A stretch of DNA of 64,000 nt from Rickettsiaceae bacterium H1 (GCA_018101195.1 JACDQH010000001.1:164518-228517); one strand, 5' to 3'. Shown: positions 43,078-53,045, counted from the first letter of the stretch. A program made the numbers and translations. Notes: generated from the letters alone by a model not told the origin.

Positions 43078-43596
43078 ATGCTTCTCTATCGGCTTTTGAT
43101 GTTTTCTATGATTATAGAAAACTTAGCTAAGCTTTTACCTCGAATTTTATTACTTATAGTTTATGCGATATCAGTAGCCTTTTTAATCTCGTTGTTTAAT
43201 GATGATGGTAATTTGTCGATAAAGTATTCCTTCTATCATCCTATAAAGACCCTGCAATATTTATACCAATATATGAAATGGTGGGTAACGAATAAGGATA
43301 ATTTAAGTTTTTCTGAAACATTTTGGGTTATTACTTCTTTTATAATACCGTATGGCTTATTTATTATATCTAGGTTGGTATTACGTAGTATTTCAACCAT
43401 TTTTTTGTTATGGGTAAAAAAGATTTGTTTAAAGTTCAGGAGGAAATTTAGTAAAAAACAATCAAGTCAAGAATATGTTCATCATGCTAATGCATACAAA
43501 CAAGACTTAAATGCTATTAAATATCAAATGATGAAAGCTGCCGAACATAGAATTGACGAGCATATAAAAAAGATATCCAATAACTCGAAGAAATAA
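43078..43596 (+). CDS. Membrane protein of unknown function
   Basis: I do not recognise this 172-residue protein. Hydrophobic segments lie at about 18-42 (LLPRILLLIVYAISVAFLIS) and 80-115 (SETFWVITSFIIPYGLFIIS and onward). An aromatic loop between them (YHPIKTLQYLYQYMKWWV) could lie on the membrane surface. The tail from 116 is very basic, then helical with His and Lys. It follows rpoZ after 58 bases and converges on secB with a 2-base gap. An alternative start is Met at 43105 (MIIENLAK). Confidence 0.75.
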   Translation: MLLYRLLMFSMIIENLAKLLPRILLLIVYAISVAFLISLFNDDGNLSIKYSFYHPIKTLQYLYQYMKWWVTNKDNLSFSETFWVITSFIIPYGLFIISRLVLRSISTIFLLWVKKICLKFRRKFSKKQSSQEYVHHANAYKQDLNAIKYQMMKAAEHRIDEHIKKISNNSKK

Positions 43597-43598
43597 CA

Positions 43599-44075
43599 CT
43601 ATTGTTTTTTGTTTTGCTTTTCAAATTGTCCGGCAAAATCAATTGGGTCTACCATTAGCGGGGGAAAACTACAATCGCCTGTAGATGTTGCAATTATTCT
43701 GCGTAAAAACGGGAATAATGTGTTCGGTGCGTATATGAATAACAACCTTTTTTCTTTATCGTCGTCAACCTTACCTTCGATTGAAAATACTCCTGCGTAT
43801 TTAGCCTCAAGTATAAACAAAGTATGTTCCTTACTTTCTTTATCTTTGACTATCGATTTGATATTAACATGTAAAGTTACTTCGTAGGAAGAAATATTAC
43901 TTTCTTTGTTAGTATTGAGTCTGGCGACCGATATGTCGTAATTTACATCTATACTTGGAGGAGAAGAATTTTCAAGTGTAAATATACCGGGAGCGTTGAC
44001 ATTTTCTATCGATAAATCTTTCAAATATTGAACGCCAATTTTTATTTTTATGTCCTCTTTACCTTGACTGGTCAT
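43599..44075 (-). CDS. secB: Protein-export chaperone SecB
   Basis: SecB keeps preproteins unfolded and passes them to SecA. The 158-residue product carries IGVQYLKDLSIENVNAP, the DVNYDISVARLN strand, VTLHVNIKSIVKDKE, FILEAKYAGVFSI, and the C-terminal APNTLFPFLRRIIATSTGDCSFPPLMVDPIDF segment that defines the family. The length is normal. It is monocistronic and divergent from the Tim44-like gene, sharing an 89-base AT-rich promoter region. Confidence 0.97.
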   Translation of the reverse strand: MTSQGKEDIKIKIGVQYLKDLSIENVNAPGIFTLENSSPPSIDVNYDISVARLNTNKESNISSYEVTLHVNIKSIVKDKESKEHTLFILEAKYAGVFSIEGKVDDDKEKRLLFIYAPNTLFPFLRRIIATSTGDCSFPPLMVDPIDFAGQFEKQNKKQ

Positions 44076-44164
44076 ATGTAAATCCTCATACTGAAACTTT
44101 AGTTAGTTAATATATACTATACGTTAAAATAATATAATAATTAATGCAACTTTAGGAGTTTTTT

Positions 44165-44761
44165 ATGTTAGAATTGGCTGTATACGCAGTAATAGCAACT
44201 TTTATTATATCAAAATTATATAGTACGTTAGGAAAATCATCAGGTGTTGTTACAAATGTTCAGATAAAAGTTGTAGAAAATCAAGAAGAAAAAGATGACG
44301 AATCAGTAAATTATCCTCAGTTTAAATCTGTTATTGAAAGTATACTGAAGAAAGACAGTAATTTTTCACTTTCGGCATTCATGCAGGGTGCTGAAAAGGC
44401 CTTTGAGATTATTATTGATGGTATTAATAAGAATGACATTAAAAATTTAGAACATTTACTAAGCAAGGATTTATATCGAAAGCTAAAACAAAAAATAGAC
44501 AATAGGGTGAAAAGGAATGAGTTTCGTCAAATTACTATAATTTCAATTAAATCCAAGGAAGTCCAAACGGTAGAGTTAGTGAAAAATAATGTTAACATTA
44601 CTATTAAGTTTGTTTCGGAGAAGACTGAATTAGTAAGAATGGTTGAAACGAATGAAATAATACAAGGTGATCCTTTGGTAACTCAACTGGCAGAAGATAT
44701 TTGGTCCTTTACTCGTAACGTAAGATCTGGTAGTGCAAAATGGTTGTTGACTGCTGTATAA
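44165..44761 (+). CDS. Tim44-like domain protein
   Basis: A 198-residue inner-membrane-associated protein with a single N-terminal hydrophobic segment (LAVYAVIATFIISKLY), a short charged linker, and a Tim44-like domain from about 60 on: AFMQGAEKAFEIIIDGINKN, LEHLLSKDLYRKLKQKID, and the ending ...EDIWSFTRNVRSGSAKWLLTAV. Alphaproteobacterial homologues (TimA) are related to mitochondrial Tim44; the bacterial role is unclear. It overlaps trmB by 22 bases. It is divergent from secB, a conserved pairing in alphaproteobacteria. Confidence 0.92.
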   Translation: MLELAVYAVIATFIISKLYSTLGKSSGVVTNVQIKVVENQEEKDDESVNYPQFKSVIESILKKDSNFSLSAFMQGAEKAFEIIIDGINKNDIKNLEHLLSKDLYRKLKQKIDNRVKRNEFRQITIISIKSKEVQTVELVKNNVNITIKFVSEKTELVRMVETNEIIQGDPLVTQLAEDIWSFTRNVRSGSAKWLLTAV

Positions 44762-45357
44762 ATAAAAGTAAGTGGTTGACGTCTTTCGGTAGAAGAAAGG
44801 GAAAGAATTTTAAACAGAGTTCGCTGCACAGTCTTGAAGATTATGTGGTAGTTAGCCCTAAAAAGGGCTTTCACTTGGAAATGGGTTTTGGTTATGGAGA
44901 ACACATATTATATAAGGCAATATCCAACCCAAATATACAATATGTTGGTTGCGAGGTGTACTTAAACGGTATTGGTAAATTATTGAGTGGGATTCGTGAT
45001 AATTCAATTGAAAATATCTCGATATGGCATGGTGACGTAAGAGTTTTTTTAGAAAAGTTGCCGAAAGAAAATATTGGGAAATCATATATATTATTTCCTG
45101 ATCCTTGGCCCAAACGAAGAACAAATAAAAGAAGATTAATAAGCAATGAATTTTTATCCTTGTTAATAGATAAAATGGAAAAAAACAGCCAGATTGTTAT
45201 TGCTACGGATAATCTCGATTATGCTAATCGAATAGAGAAAGTAATATTAAGTACGAATTTAAATTATAGTAAAGATAAGCCTGATTGTATAGGCATTAAC
45301 ACTCGATATCACCAAAAATCCGTTACACCGATAAATTGGTTTCAATGTAAAGTATAA
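44740..45357 (+). CDS. trmB: tRNA (guanine-N7-)-methyltransferase
   Basis: Methylates G46 of tRNAs using S-adenosylmethionine. The 205-residue protein has the SAM-binding motif LEMGFGYGEHI near residue 46, YVGCEVYLNGIGKLL, the signature LFPDPWPKRRTNKRRL at about 122-137, and the C-terminal INTRYHQKSVTPINWFQCKV. It is slightly short at the N-terminus but complete in the catalytic domain. Its start lies inside the Tim44-like gene. Confidence 0.95.
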   Translation: MVVDCCINKSKWLTSFGRRKGKNFKQSSLHSLEDYVVVSPKKGFHLEMGFGYGEHILYKAISNPNIQYVGCEVYLNGIGKLLSGIRDNSIENISIWHGDVRVFLEKLPKENIGKSYILFPDPWPKRRTNKRRLISNEFLSLLIDKMEKNSQIVIATDNLDYANRIEKVILSTNLNYSKDKPDCIGINTRYHQKSVTPINWFQCKV

Positions 45358-45424
45358 GGCAATATCTTTTCCTTGATTTTGAGTGTAAGTTATAAAGAGA
45401 GGAAAATAAATATTTTTTATCGGT

Positions 45425-45643
45425 ATGAATGATCAAATAGATAGAGCTTTTGATGAATTGGAAGATAAAATTAATTTATATTTTGAAAAAAACGGATCGG
45501 TAACTTCCACTCACGAATTACAAGATAAACTAAACCGAAAAGAAAAGGAGTGTAAGGAATTGAAAAAAACGTTATTGGAAATTACCGAAAAATTACGTAA
45601 CACTATATCAATGATGAAAACTATGTTTAATGATGCCAGTTAA
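45425..45643 (+). CDS. Small coiled-coil protein (ZapB/DUF4164-like)
   Basis: A 72-residue protein that is almost entirely helical and charged, with a coiled coil in ELQDKLNRKEKECKELKKTL. It overlaps the zapA-like gene by 14 bases. In alphaproteobacteria a short coiled-coil gene commonly precedes zapA and is thought to act with it at the division ring. The family is inferred from size, composition and position. Confidence 0.7.
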   Translation: MNDQIDRAFDELEDKINLYFEKNGSVTSTHELQDKLNRKEKECKELKKTLLEITEKLRNTISMMKTMFNDAS

Positions 45644-45920
45644 AGAGATTAACATTAATAACAGTTATTATAAAGTCGTATGTAAAGAAGGACAAGAACA
45701 AGATTTAGACTTGCTTGCAGATAAATTAAATAGCAGGATAAAAAAACTAAAACAAGTTTTTCAAGGGAAGTATTCCGAATTAACATTACTAGTTTTAATC
45801 GCATTAGACCTTGAAGATCGATTAGCTGAAAAAGAGAAAGAATTTAATAATATCATGTCTTATACGAACAAGAGAATTAATAAGATAACTAAAATTTTTG
45901 ATCTTTCTATAAAAAAATGA
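45630..45920 (+). CDS. zapA: Cell division protein ZapA
   Basis: ZapA bundles FtsZ filaments. The 96-residue product has the ZapA head (VKEININNSYYKVVCKEGQE, DLDLLADKLNSRIKKL) followed by the long dimerising helix (ELTLLVLIALDLEDRLAEKE). The start may be the first or second codon, since the sequence begins Met-Met. It overlaps the preceding coiled-coil gene. Confidence 0.88.
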   Translation: MMPVKEININNSYYKVVCKEGQEQDLDLLADKLNSRIKKLKQVFQGKYSELTLLVLIALDLEDRLAEKEKEFNNIMSYTNKRINKITKIFDLSIKK

Positions 45921-46028
45921 TTTATTTATTATCAAGTATTTGGTTGTTGTTTTGTCTATTTATGCTGTCGGCATTCAAGTTGAAGTTACCTTTACATAGT
46001 AGATAATATTAGATATAAATTACACTGC

Positions 46029-46110
46029 GCGGATGTGGCGGAATTGGTAGACGCGCTAGGTTTAGGTCCTAGTGGGGTAGCTCGTGGGGGTTCAAGTCCC
46101 TCCATCCGTA
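46029..46110 (+). tRNA. tRNA-Leu(UAG)
   Basis: The acceptor arm GCGGATG/CATCCGT (with a G-T closing pair), D-arm GTGGCGGAATTGGTAGACGC, anticodon stem CTAGG/CCTAG around TTTAGGT (anticodon TAG), a class II variable arm and T-arm GGGGGTTCAAGTCCCTC identify a leucine tRNA. The CCA end is not encoded, unlike the other tRNA-Leu here. Confidence 0.95.
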
Positions 46111-46136
46111 GGTCGTTAATTAAGTTTTAGGTTGTA

Positions 46137-47414
46137 ATGTCGTCGAGTATTAATCACAAAGAAATAATAAGGAATAAATTAAAAAGGAAATATGAATTTA
46201 CGGTAGCAAGACAATACTTGAGTGACAAAATAGAGCAAGAGTTGATATCTCAACAAAAAACCTTCAGCACGCCTGGGTTTAGAAGAGGGAAAGTTCCTTT
46301 GAACATATTAAAAATGCATAAAGAAAAGGATGTAACCAATGCCGTAATTAGTCAGGAAATACAAACTATTTCGCAAAATTTTTTCGAAGAAAACAAACTG
46401 AAACCGATTGATTCGCCGAATATTACCGATGTTAATTTTGACAATGATTTAAAGTATGGGATATTGGTTGAATTGCAGCCTGAAGTTCCTTTGGTTGAGA
46501 TTGAAAAGTTAGATATAAAAAAAGAAAGTGTTTCACTTTGTAAAAGTGATCTCGATAAGTATATAAAAAGTGTCTTAAAAGACTGTTTTGACTTAATCGA
46601 TCCGCCTAAAAGTCATAAAATACAAGATGGCGATGTAGTTTATATTGATTTTGTTGGTAAAATTGACAATAAAGTTTTTGAGGGCGGCACCGGGAAAGAT
46701 TTTATGATAACAGTAGGGTCTAATATGGTGTTAGCCGAAGTGGAAAAAGGTTTGATAGGTTGCTTATCTGAAGAAGAATTAACAATTAATGCTACTTTTC
46801 CGGAAGATTATCCAATGAAAAAGTTAGTTAATAAACAGGCCGAGTTTTCTATCAAAATAAAAAGAATCAAAGTAAAGAAACAGATTACTGATAATAATGA
46901 AGTAATAAAACATTTTAACTGTAAAACCAAAGACGAATTTATAGAAAAAGCGAAAAAAGATCTGCAAAAAAAGTGTGACTTCATGATAGAAATGATAGCT
47001 AAAAAAGATATTTTCAATTACATAGAAAAAAAATTCGTTTTTGATGTTCCGGAAACTACGGTAAATGCCGAAGCGAAAAAAATATCTTCGGACGCTAAAA
47101 ATAAAAGTGAAATTATGTCACAAGCGGAAAAAAGAGTCAGGTTAGGTTTTATTTTGATGAAGATAGCGGAAGAAAAATCCATTAATGTTACGGAAGAGGA
47201 TATATCTAATGCACTGATAGCAAAAGCACAGGGAGATACGAAAAATATGCAGTACATAATTGACGTTTATAAAAAAAACACGCAAGCTTCGATTGCTCTT
47301 AAAGGTGAAATTTTAGAACAAAAAGTAGCAAAATTTGTTGTAAATTCGTTATCGACAAACGATGACATTACCATAGCGGAATTAGAAAAAAAATTTAAAA
47401 AGTTAGAAGGATAA
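46137..47414 (+). CDS. tig: Trigger factor
   Basis: A ribosome-bound chaperone. The 425-residue protein has the ribosome-binding signature [16 protein letters not shown] at about 41-56, the FKBP-type PPIase domain in the middle ([39 protein letters not shown]), and a helical C-terminal chaperone domain. It is first in the tig-clpP-clpX run, with 4 bases to clpP. It begins 26 bases after the leucine tRNA. Confidence 0.96.
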   Translation: MSSSINHKEIIRNKLKRKYEFTVARQYLSDKIEQELISQQKTFSTPGFRRGKVPLNILKMHKEKDVTNAVISQEIQTISQNFFEENKLKPIDSPNITDVNFDNDLKYGILVELQPEVPLVEIEKLDIKKESVSLCKSDLDKYIKSVLKDCFDLIDPPKSHKIQDGDVVYIDFVGKIDNKVFEGGTGKDFMITVGSNMVLAEVEKGLIGCLSEEELTINATFPEDYPMKKLVNKQAEFSIKIKRIKVKKQITDNNEVIKHFNCKTKDEFIEKAKKDLQKKCDFMIEMIAKKDIFNYIEKKFVFDVPETTVNAEAKKISSDAKNKSEIMSQAEKRVRLGFILMKIAEEKSINVTEEDISNALIAKAQGDTKNMQYIIDVYKKNTQASIALKGEILEQKVAKFVVNSLSTNDDITIAELEKKFKKLEG

Positions 47415-47418
47415 TATT

Positions 47419-48048
47419 ATGAGTACACAATTTATGAATTTGGTTCCAATGGTGGTTGATCAAACCAGTCGAGGTGAACGAGCATACGATATATATTCGA
47501 GGTTATTAAAGGAAAGAATAATTTTTTTAACTGGTCAAATTGAAGATAATATGGCCAGTATTGTTATTGCACAGTTATTATTTTTGGAAGCTGACAATCC
47601 TGAGAAAGATATATACATGTACATTAATTCTCCGGGAGGAGTAGTGACTTCTGGGCTATCGATATACGATACTATGCAATACGTTCGACCGAGTGTTGCA
47701 ACTGTTTGTGTAGGCCAAGCGGCTTCTGCCGCATCATTATTACTTGCGTCGGGGAAAGCTGGAATGAGATATGCTTTGCCAAATGCCAGGGTTATGATTC
47801 ATCAACCTTCTGGAGGGTGTCAAGGCCAGGCTACCGATATGGAAATACAAGTTAATGAAATAATTAAAATTAAGAAAAAAATTAACGATATATATAAAAA
47901 GCATACGAAACAAACTCTTAAGAAAATAGAAGAGAATATGGAAAGAGACTTTTTTATGTCAGCAGAAGAGGCTAAATCGTTTGGTATAGTAGATAAAGTA
48001 ATAGAAAAGCATAACGTCAAGAAAGAAAAAAAAGATCGGGATGAGTAA
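47419..48048 (+). CDS. clpP: ATP-dependent Clp protease proteolytic subunit
   Basis: A self-compartmentalised serine protease. The 209-residue protein has [40 protein letters not shown], the nucleophile Ser103 in [11 protein letters not shown], His128 in VMIHQPSGG, and the Asp of the [18 protein letters not shown] segment. The C-terminal tail is basic. It overlaps clpX by 8 bases. Confidence 0.98.
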   Translation: MSTQFMNLVPMVVDQTSRGERAYDIYSRLLKERIIFLTGQIEDNMASIVIAQLLFLEADNPEKDIYMYINSPGGVVTSGLSIYDTMQYVRPSVATVCVGQAASAASLLLASGKAGMRYALPNARVMIHQPSGGCQGQATDMEIQVNEIIKIKKKINDIYKKHTKQTLKKIEENMERDFFMSAEEAKSFGIVDKVIEKHNVKKEKKDRDE

Positions 48049-49240
48049 TAAAAAACAGGAAGCTTATTGCTCGTTTTGCGGCAAGCACAAGGATGAAGTA
48101 GGTAAACTTGCTGCGGGAATAGGGGTATTTATTTGCAATGAATGTGTTAGGTTATGTGCCGATATTATTACCAGAGATGATGAAGAGTTAGTTAATATAC
48201 CGGATGTCGTACGGGATTTTAAGCCGATACAAATAAAAAATCATCTTGACGAATATATTATCAATCAAGACTCAGCAAAACGTATATTGTCAGTTGCCGT
48301 ATACAATCACTATAAGCGTATTTTGTTTTTGAATAAGAATCACGATGTTGAAATATCCAAATCAAATATATTGTTAATCGGACCTACTGGTTGTGGGAAA
48401 ACTTTATTTGCTAAAACTTTAGCACAGTTGTTAAAAATTCCTTTTGCAGTTGTTGACGCTACTACCTTAACTGAGGCAGGTTACGTAGGGGAAGATGTAG
48501 AAAATATTTTGTTGAGATTAATACAATCGGCAAATAATGATGTCAAATCAGCAGAAAAAGGAATTATTTACATAGATGAAATAGATAAAATAACACGTAA
48601 ATCGGATAGTGCATCGATTACTCGTGACGTATCTGGTGAAGGAGTACAACAAGCTTTATTAAAGATAATGGAAGGTACAACAGCTTCCGTTCCTCAACAA
48701 GGAGGTAGAAAACATCCGCAACAAGAATTTATGCAAATTAATACGGCAAATATTCTGTTTATTTGTGGAGGAGCATTTATTGGATTAGATGAAATAGTAA
48801 AAAATAGGAAACAGGGAAGTAATATTGGTTTTGAAGCTAATATTAACAAATTAAGTGCAAATGAAATATTACATAATATCGAACCAGTAGATTTAATTAA
48901 ATTCGGTTTAATACCCGAATTTGTTGGTCGTCTTCCTGTGATTGCTATATTGGATGATTTGGATGAGAACTCACTTATTGAAGTTTTAACCAAACCGAAA
49001 AATGCTTTAATCAAGCAATATCAAAAATTGTTTGAAATGGATAAGGTTAAATTGCATTTTTCTCATCAAGCATTGGTTGGCATCGCAAAAAAAGCAATAA
49101 AGAATAAAACTGGTGCCAGGGGATTACGTTCGATAATGGAATCATTATTGCTGGACTTTATGTTTGAAATTCCAAGTAATGATGAACTGAAAGAAATCAA
49201 TATTACGAAAAAAATAATAGAGGCTAAGAAAAACAATTAA
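48041..49240 (+). CDS. clpX: ATP-dependent Clp protease ATP-binding subunit ClpX
   Basis: The unfoldase partner of ClpP. The 399-residue protein has a C4 zinc finger (CSFCGK...CNEC), Walker [17 protein letters not shown], pore loop [11 protein letters not shown], Walker [12 protein letters not shown], ClpP-docking IGFEA in place of the usual IGF loop, and the RGARGLRSI-type sensor 2 ([11 protein letters not shown]). It is translationally coupled to clpP. No lon gene follows in this window. Confidence 0.98.
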   Translation: MSNKKQEAYCSFCGKHKDEVGKLAAGIGVFICNECVRLCADIITRDDEELVNIPDVVRDFKPIQIKNHLDEYIINQDSAKRILSVAVYNHYKRILFLNKNHDVEISKSNILLIGPTGCGKTLFAKTLAQLLKIPFAVVDATTLTEAGYVGEDVENILLRLIQSANNDVKSAEKGIIYIDEIDKITRKSDSASITRDVSGEGVQQALLKIMEGTTASVPQQGGRKHPQQEFMQINTANILFICGGAFIGLDEIVKNRKQGSNIGFEANINKLSANEILHNIEPVDLIKFGLIPEFVGRLPVIAILDDLDENSLIEVLTKPKNALIKQYQKLFEMDKVKLHFSHQALVGIAKKAIKNKTGARGLRSIMESLLLDFMFEIPSNDELKEINITKKIIEAKKNN

Positions 49241-49247
49241 ATAATAT

Positions 49248-50009
49248 TCACTGGTTTGTTTCTTTGTTAGCTTGATTATTTTTCCACAGAAACCATCGTT
49301 TCACATGTAAATATTCCTGTAACGGTGTTTTGATTGCAACAAGTAAAAGGCCAATAGATAATAAGCACCATATTGCTGGTGTTTCATTATTATTATTGCT
49401 TAACATATTAGATAAAAAAGGACCAACTGAATAGTGGTATAAGGTCATTTTCCATGATCCGTATATAATAGGTAAAATGAAAGCGACAATTGGGTAACTA
49501 TAACCTGTTTTTAATACGAATAGTAAGGGATTATCATTTTCTACAAAATAATTTCCAATAGAATTTACTGGTATTTCCCAAGCTATGTGCCATTCTCCCG
49601 ATACAGAGCATAAATGCTTTCCGCATAAATCTCTTTTTATATTACATTCTCCTGACCAATCGAATGGATAAAGTTGTATTAGCATCAAAATAGATGAAAC
49701 AAAGCAAAGGAAATATACAAAATAAGATATTTTGTTTTTTATGTGGGAAGGTATAAAATACATTGACATTCCGTTGATGAAAAAAGGTTGAAAAACTATA
49801 TGTAAGTAACTGAGTAAGGTCAAAACTTGATTCATCGGACTATTGCATTCGTCGATTACAATATAAGTAAATGCTTGAAGCAGTTCCATTAGTGAGAAGT
49901 ATCCCAGTGTTATCCAAAGAGCATGGGGATATTTTTTATAAGCCGAATATAAAGTGGTACCAATACCAATAGATGCTAATACCGCAGAAGCTTCCCCATT
50001 CCAACACAT
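49248..50009 (-). CDS. DUF5765-type integral membrane protein
   Basis: The 253-residue protein begins MCWNGEASAVLA, the hallmark of a family of membrane proteins with several conserved Cys and Trp residues. Seven hydrophobic segments are visible. GYFSLMELLQAFTY and HIVFQPFFINGM are conserved-looking intramembrane motifs, and a periplasmic-type loop holds CNIKRDLCGKHLCSVSGEWH. The function is not established. It converges on clpX with 7 bases between stops. Confidence 0.8.
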   Translation of the reverse strand: MCWNGEASAVLASIGIGTTLYSAYKKYPHALWITLGYFSLMELLQAFTYIVIDECNSPMNQVLTLLSYLHIVFQPFFINGMSMYFIPSHIKNKISYFVYFLCFVSSILMLIQLYPFDWSGECNIKRDLCGKHLCSVSGEWHIAWEIPVNSIGNYFVENDNPLLFVLKTGYSYPIVAFILPIIYGSWKMTLYHYSVGPFLSNMLSNNNNETPAIWCLLSIGLLLVAIKTPLQEYLHVKRWFLWKNNQANKETNQ

Positions 50010-50070
50010 AATAAAATAATTTTATTTTAAAGATAATACTATAAAGTTTTATTGTTTAAGTAAAGTAAGT

Positions 50071-51027
50071 TTAGACTTTTATTATTAATTGCCCGTCTAA
50101 ACTTTTCTTTTCCAAGTCTTTATGGGCTTGATCAATTTCATCTAAGTTGTAAATTTTTGCTATTTTCGGAGTTAAATACTTGCGTTTTACCATTTGAAAT
50201 ATTTCTTGTACCGTCATACCCATCTCAAATTGATTGGATTTATAGTGAAAAACCGAGGTATTAGTAAAAAATGTTGAACGTGATTTTAAGATTTTTGGAT
50301 CAATGGGCGGTACCGAACCTGATGTTTCATCGTATAAAACATATATTCCAAACATAGTAAGTACTTCGAAAGATAATTTACAAGTTTTTAAGCCTACCGA
50401 ATCGTAAATAGCATTTACTCCCCTTCCATTTGTGATTTCCATTATATTTTGCCTGCAATCTTCATCTTGATAATTAAGAGCATATTCACAGCCATTATTT
50501 AATGCTATTTCTGCTCTGTCATCGGAAGTTACTGTTCCGATGACCATTGCTTTTAAATAATCTGCCCATTGACATATTAATTGACCTATGTCGCTATCTG
50601 CATCATGCACTAAGATTGTTGAACTTGGTTGAACTATATATGCTCTTTTTAGTAAATAATGAGCTATCATTCCTTTAAATAATACTGCTGCTGCTATTTT
50701 GTCTTCAATATAATCCGGTATTCTGATCAGGTGTTTTGAGTCAATTATTCTTTTTTCATAATAAGTTCCATATAAGCTACAATATCCTACTCTATCTCCG
50801 GTTTTGAAATCGTTAACTGATTCACCTATGTTTTCTATCTTACCAATTGCTTCTACTCCTAGGGTTGGTATTGTTTCACTGTTTATCAATCCTTTTTTTT
50901 TGTGAATATCGAAATAATTTACTCCTAAAAACGTATTTGCAACCAATACTTCGGTGTCTTTTAGTTTAGATAATTTGACTTCGGTTTTCGCTATTACTCC
51001 ATTTTGTTTTACTATTATTGCTTTCAT
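50071..51027 (-). CDS. qor: Quinone oxidoreductase, zinc-free MDR superfamily
   Basis: A 318-residue NADPH-binding protein of the medium-chain reductase superfamily. The GroES-like N-domain has LGVNYFDIHKKKGL and LGVEAIGKIENIGESV, followed by GDRVGY. The Rossmann half has LVHDADSDIGQLICQWA, where the usual GGVG is DADSDIGQ, then YDSVG. The zinc-ligand Cys/His set is absent, as in quinone oxidoreductases. The enzyme substrate is uncertain. It is 9 bases downstream of ygfZ. Confidence 0.88.
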   Translation of the reverse strand: MKAIIVKQNGVIAKTEVKLSKLKDTEVLVANTFLGVNYFDIHKKKGLINSETIPTLGVEAIGKIENIGESVNDFKTGDRVGYCSLYGTYYEKRIIDSKHLIRIPDYIEDKIAAAVLFKGMIAHYLLKRAYIVQPSSTILVHDADSDIGQLICQWADYLKAMVIGTVTSDDRAEIALNNGCEYALNYQDEDCRQNIMEITNGRGVNAIYDSVGLKTCKLSFEVLTMFGIYVLYDETSGSVPPIDPKILKSRSTFFTNTSVFHYKSNQFEMGMTVQEIFQMVKRKYLTPKIAKIYNLDEIDQAHKDLEKKSLDGQLIIKV

Positions 51028-51036
51028 AATATTGGT

Positions 51037-51858
51037 TTATATACCATGAATTTTAATTTTTGCTTCACTGGCAACAATATCTATTTTATGTTTGACAGCA
51101 GTTTTTGTTTCTTCGATTTTCAGTAATGCCAAACCTATATTATTTATACTAGACCTTATTTCACCCAATTTATTATTTGTTTGGTCGAATATCTCGGTTC
51201 CATGATTCGGTAGTTTGTGATTAATATCACATTCTACCATAAAGAGTTTTTTGCGTATTATTCCTCTACTTATAGTTCGGGCTATTACTTCTTGTCCGAC
51301 ATAGCAGCCTTTGTTAGCATCGATTGCGTGTTTAATATTACTTTCGAATGGAAAAGATTTACCGTTTATTAAATCTTTTTTTCCATCAGGAATGATATTT
51401 TTTATTCGTGTAATTTCATACCTGTCTACGTCATTTGAATTAGATAAAATTTCCTTACTTAATATTCTGTAACCCATGTTTTTGGAGCGACGATCGGTAA
51501 ATTGAATTACTGTAGTCTTATTGATAGGAGTAAAACTTGAGTAAATTTTATATTCGGTTGATTTTAACGATACTTTTAAGCCGACTTTATATTTCTTCAA
51601 TAGGTTTACTATATCACTTGTGAATTCTTTTTCATAATCAATCAGTATTTGATTGTTATTCTTAATTAGAAAAAAATCATATAAGTACTTCCCCTGAGAG
51701 TTAAGCAGAAAAGTGTAAATGGGATGACTGGATAACTTATAGACGTCGTTAGTAATAACACCTTGTAAAAACTCGTATATGTCGGGGCCTTGTAATGAAA
51801 ATGCCGCCCTATTATTCAGTAGTATCACACTCGTCGATTGCCTGTTTAAGGCCTTCAA
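51037..51858 (-). CDS. ygfZ: Folate-binding Fe-S cluster protein YgfZ
   Basis: This GcvT-related protein supports Fe-S cluster enzymes. The 273-residue product has SLQGPDIYEFLQGVITNDV at the start and the family motif KGCYVGQEVIARTISRG near residues 187-203. The ATG at 51858 overlaps dsbA by 47 bases. A GTG at 51828 gives a shorter overlap and places the start just before the conserved region (LLNNRAAFSLQG); it may be the true start. Confidence 0.93.
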   Translation of the reverse strand: MKALNRQSTSVILLNNRAAFSLQGPDIYEFLQGVITNDVYKLSSHPIYTFLLNSQGKYLYDFFLIKNNNQILIDYEKEFTSDIVNLLKKYKVGLKVSLKSTEYKIYSSFTPINKTTVIQFTDRRSKNMGYRILSKEILSNSNDVDRYEITRIKNIIPDGKKDLINGKSFPFESNIKHAIDANKGCYVGQEVIARTISRGIIRKKLFMVECDINHKLPNHGTEIFDQTNNKLGEIRSSINNIGLALLKIEETKTAVKHKIDIVASEAKIKIHGI

Positions 51859-52567
51859 TATTTGCGCCGATTATCACTTTATTACACACGATAAAAGAAG
51901 GCGTGCCTCCCATGCCTAAGTTGTAAAAAAGTTCTAAGCTGTCCTTTAAAAGATTATTGACATTTTTACTTTTCCATACTTCTTCAAAGTTAACTCTATC
52001 AATACCGATTTCCATTACGATTTCTTTAATTAAATCTTCAGTATAAGGACCTTTATGCATTAATGCTTTTTTATGAAAATCAAAATATTTTTTTCTATCG
52101 ATTAAATTAACTGCTATTCCCGCTTTTGCTACGATTTCAGAGTTATTACCTAAAATTGGTATTTCTCTAAATGTAAAAAGAACATCTTTATCTTTTGTTA
52201 TAGTTTCGATGGCACTTCCGGCTTGTTTACAATGACCGCAAGCATAATCGAAAAATTCAACAACTTTAACTTTATTGTTACTACCTATGGTCGGGTAAGA
52301 ATTGTCATAGATTTTTTCTATATTTTTTTCTATGGCATTATTAACTTTTTTGATGAAAGCTTGTCTTGTTTCCTCTTCTTGTTTTACACTGTAATTTCTC
52401 AAGGACGACATAATTTGATCAGGATGATCTTCAATATAATTTTTTACCAAGCCATATATACGATCGTCATCATAAGAAATGGTATTTTTATTTTTTGCTA
52501 TCCAATCACTAATAAAAGGAAAGGAAGCTACCAAAACCATAATAATAAGTAATACTACGATTTTCAT
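51812..52567 (-). CDS. DsbA-family thiol:disulfide oxidoreductase
   Basis: The 251-residue protein has an N-terminal membrane anchor or signal (MKIVVLLIIMVLVASFPFIS), a helical spacer, and a DsbA/BdbD thioredoxin domain: VEFFDYACGHCKQAG with the CGHC active site, FREIPILG, and the cis-proline loop GGTPSFIV. It should form or isomerise disulfides in periplasmic proteins. In this window these include the Cys-rich DUF5765 loop and secretion components. It overlaps ygfZ. Confidence 0.92.
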   Translation of the reverse strand: MKIVVLLIIMVLVASFPFISDWIAKNKNTISYDDDRIYGLVKNYIEDHPDQIMSSLRNYSVKQEEETRQAFIKKVNNAIEKNIEKIYDNSYPTIGSNNKVKVVEFFDYACGHCKQAGSAIETITKDKDVLFTFREIPILGNNSEIVAKAGIAVNLIDRKKYFDFHKKALMHKGPYTEDLIKEIVMEIGIDRVNFEEVWKSKNVNNLLKDSLELFYNLGMGGTPSFIVCNKVIIGANIEGLKQAIDECDTTE

Positions 52568-52591
52568 GTTTTACGTCCAAGGCCTTACTGA

Positions 52592-52870
52592 TTAATTTAT
52601 TTCATCTTTGATATTTTTACTCATACTGAACTTTATTCTCTTATGAGAAGGTTTTTTGATTAACTGTTTAGTTTGCGGGTTACGGTAAGTAGTAGCTTTT
52701 CTTGTCGTTAAGGATAAAGTACCAATGTTAGCTAACCTAACGGTTTCTCCCCTTTTTAGGGAATTGAACATACATTCCACTACGGAATTATATATTTTGA
52801 CAGCATCTGATTTTTTTATTGATAAATCATTTGAATTAACAATAGCGTTAACAACATCTTCTCTTTTCAT
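52592..52870 (-). CDS. HU/IHF-family DNA-binding protein
   Basis: A 92-residue histone-like protein that bends DNA: REDVVNAIVNSNDLSIKKSD, IYNSVVECMFNSLKRGETVRL and the IGTLSLTTRKATTYRNPQT beta-arm region. The conserved Pro of the arm is present in RNPQT. I set the start at 52870 because AAGGAG lies 8 bases upstream. An in-frame ATG at 52930 would add a hydrophobic 20-residue leader unlike the family. IHF-alpha is the closest type by the arm sequence, but HU cannot be excluded. Confidence 0.9.
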   Translation of the reverse strand: MKREDVVNAIVNSNDLSIKKSDAVKIYNSVVECMFNSLKRGETVRLANIGTLSLTTRKATTYRNPQTKQLIKKPSHKRIKFSMSKNIKDEIN

Positions 52871-53045
52871 CACGATAACTCCTTTAGCTATATAAATCGA
52901 GAGGTTATGTGATAAATTGCTACAAATCAAGAGATATTTTTAATTAAATACGTAAAAAACTTATTTTCGGTAATTTATTTTACATATCGTGTTTATAAAT
53001 ACGCCTTACGGTTGATATTTTTTAGATGGAAATTAATAATTTTCT

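Noticed and set aside
50071-51027. Zinc alcohol dehydrogenase
   Set aside because: The Cys and His zinc ligands are missing, so quinone-oxidoreductase type is the better call.
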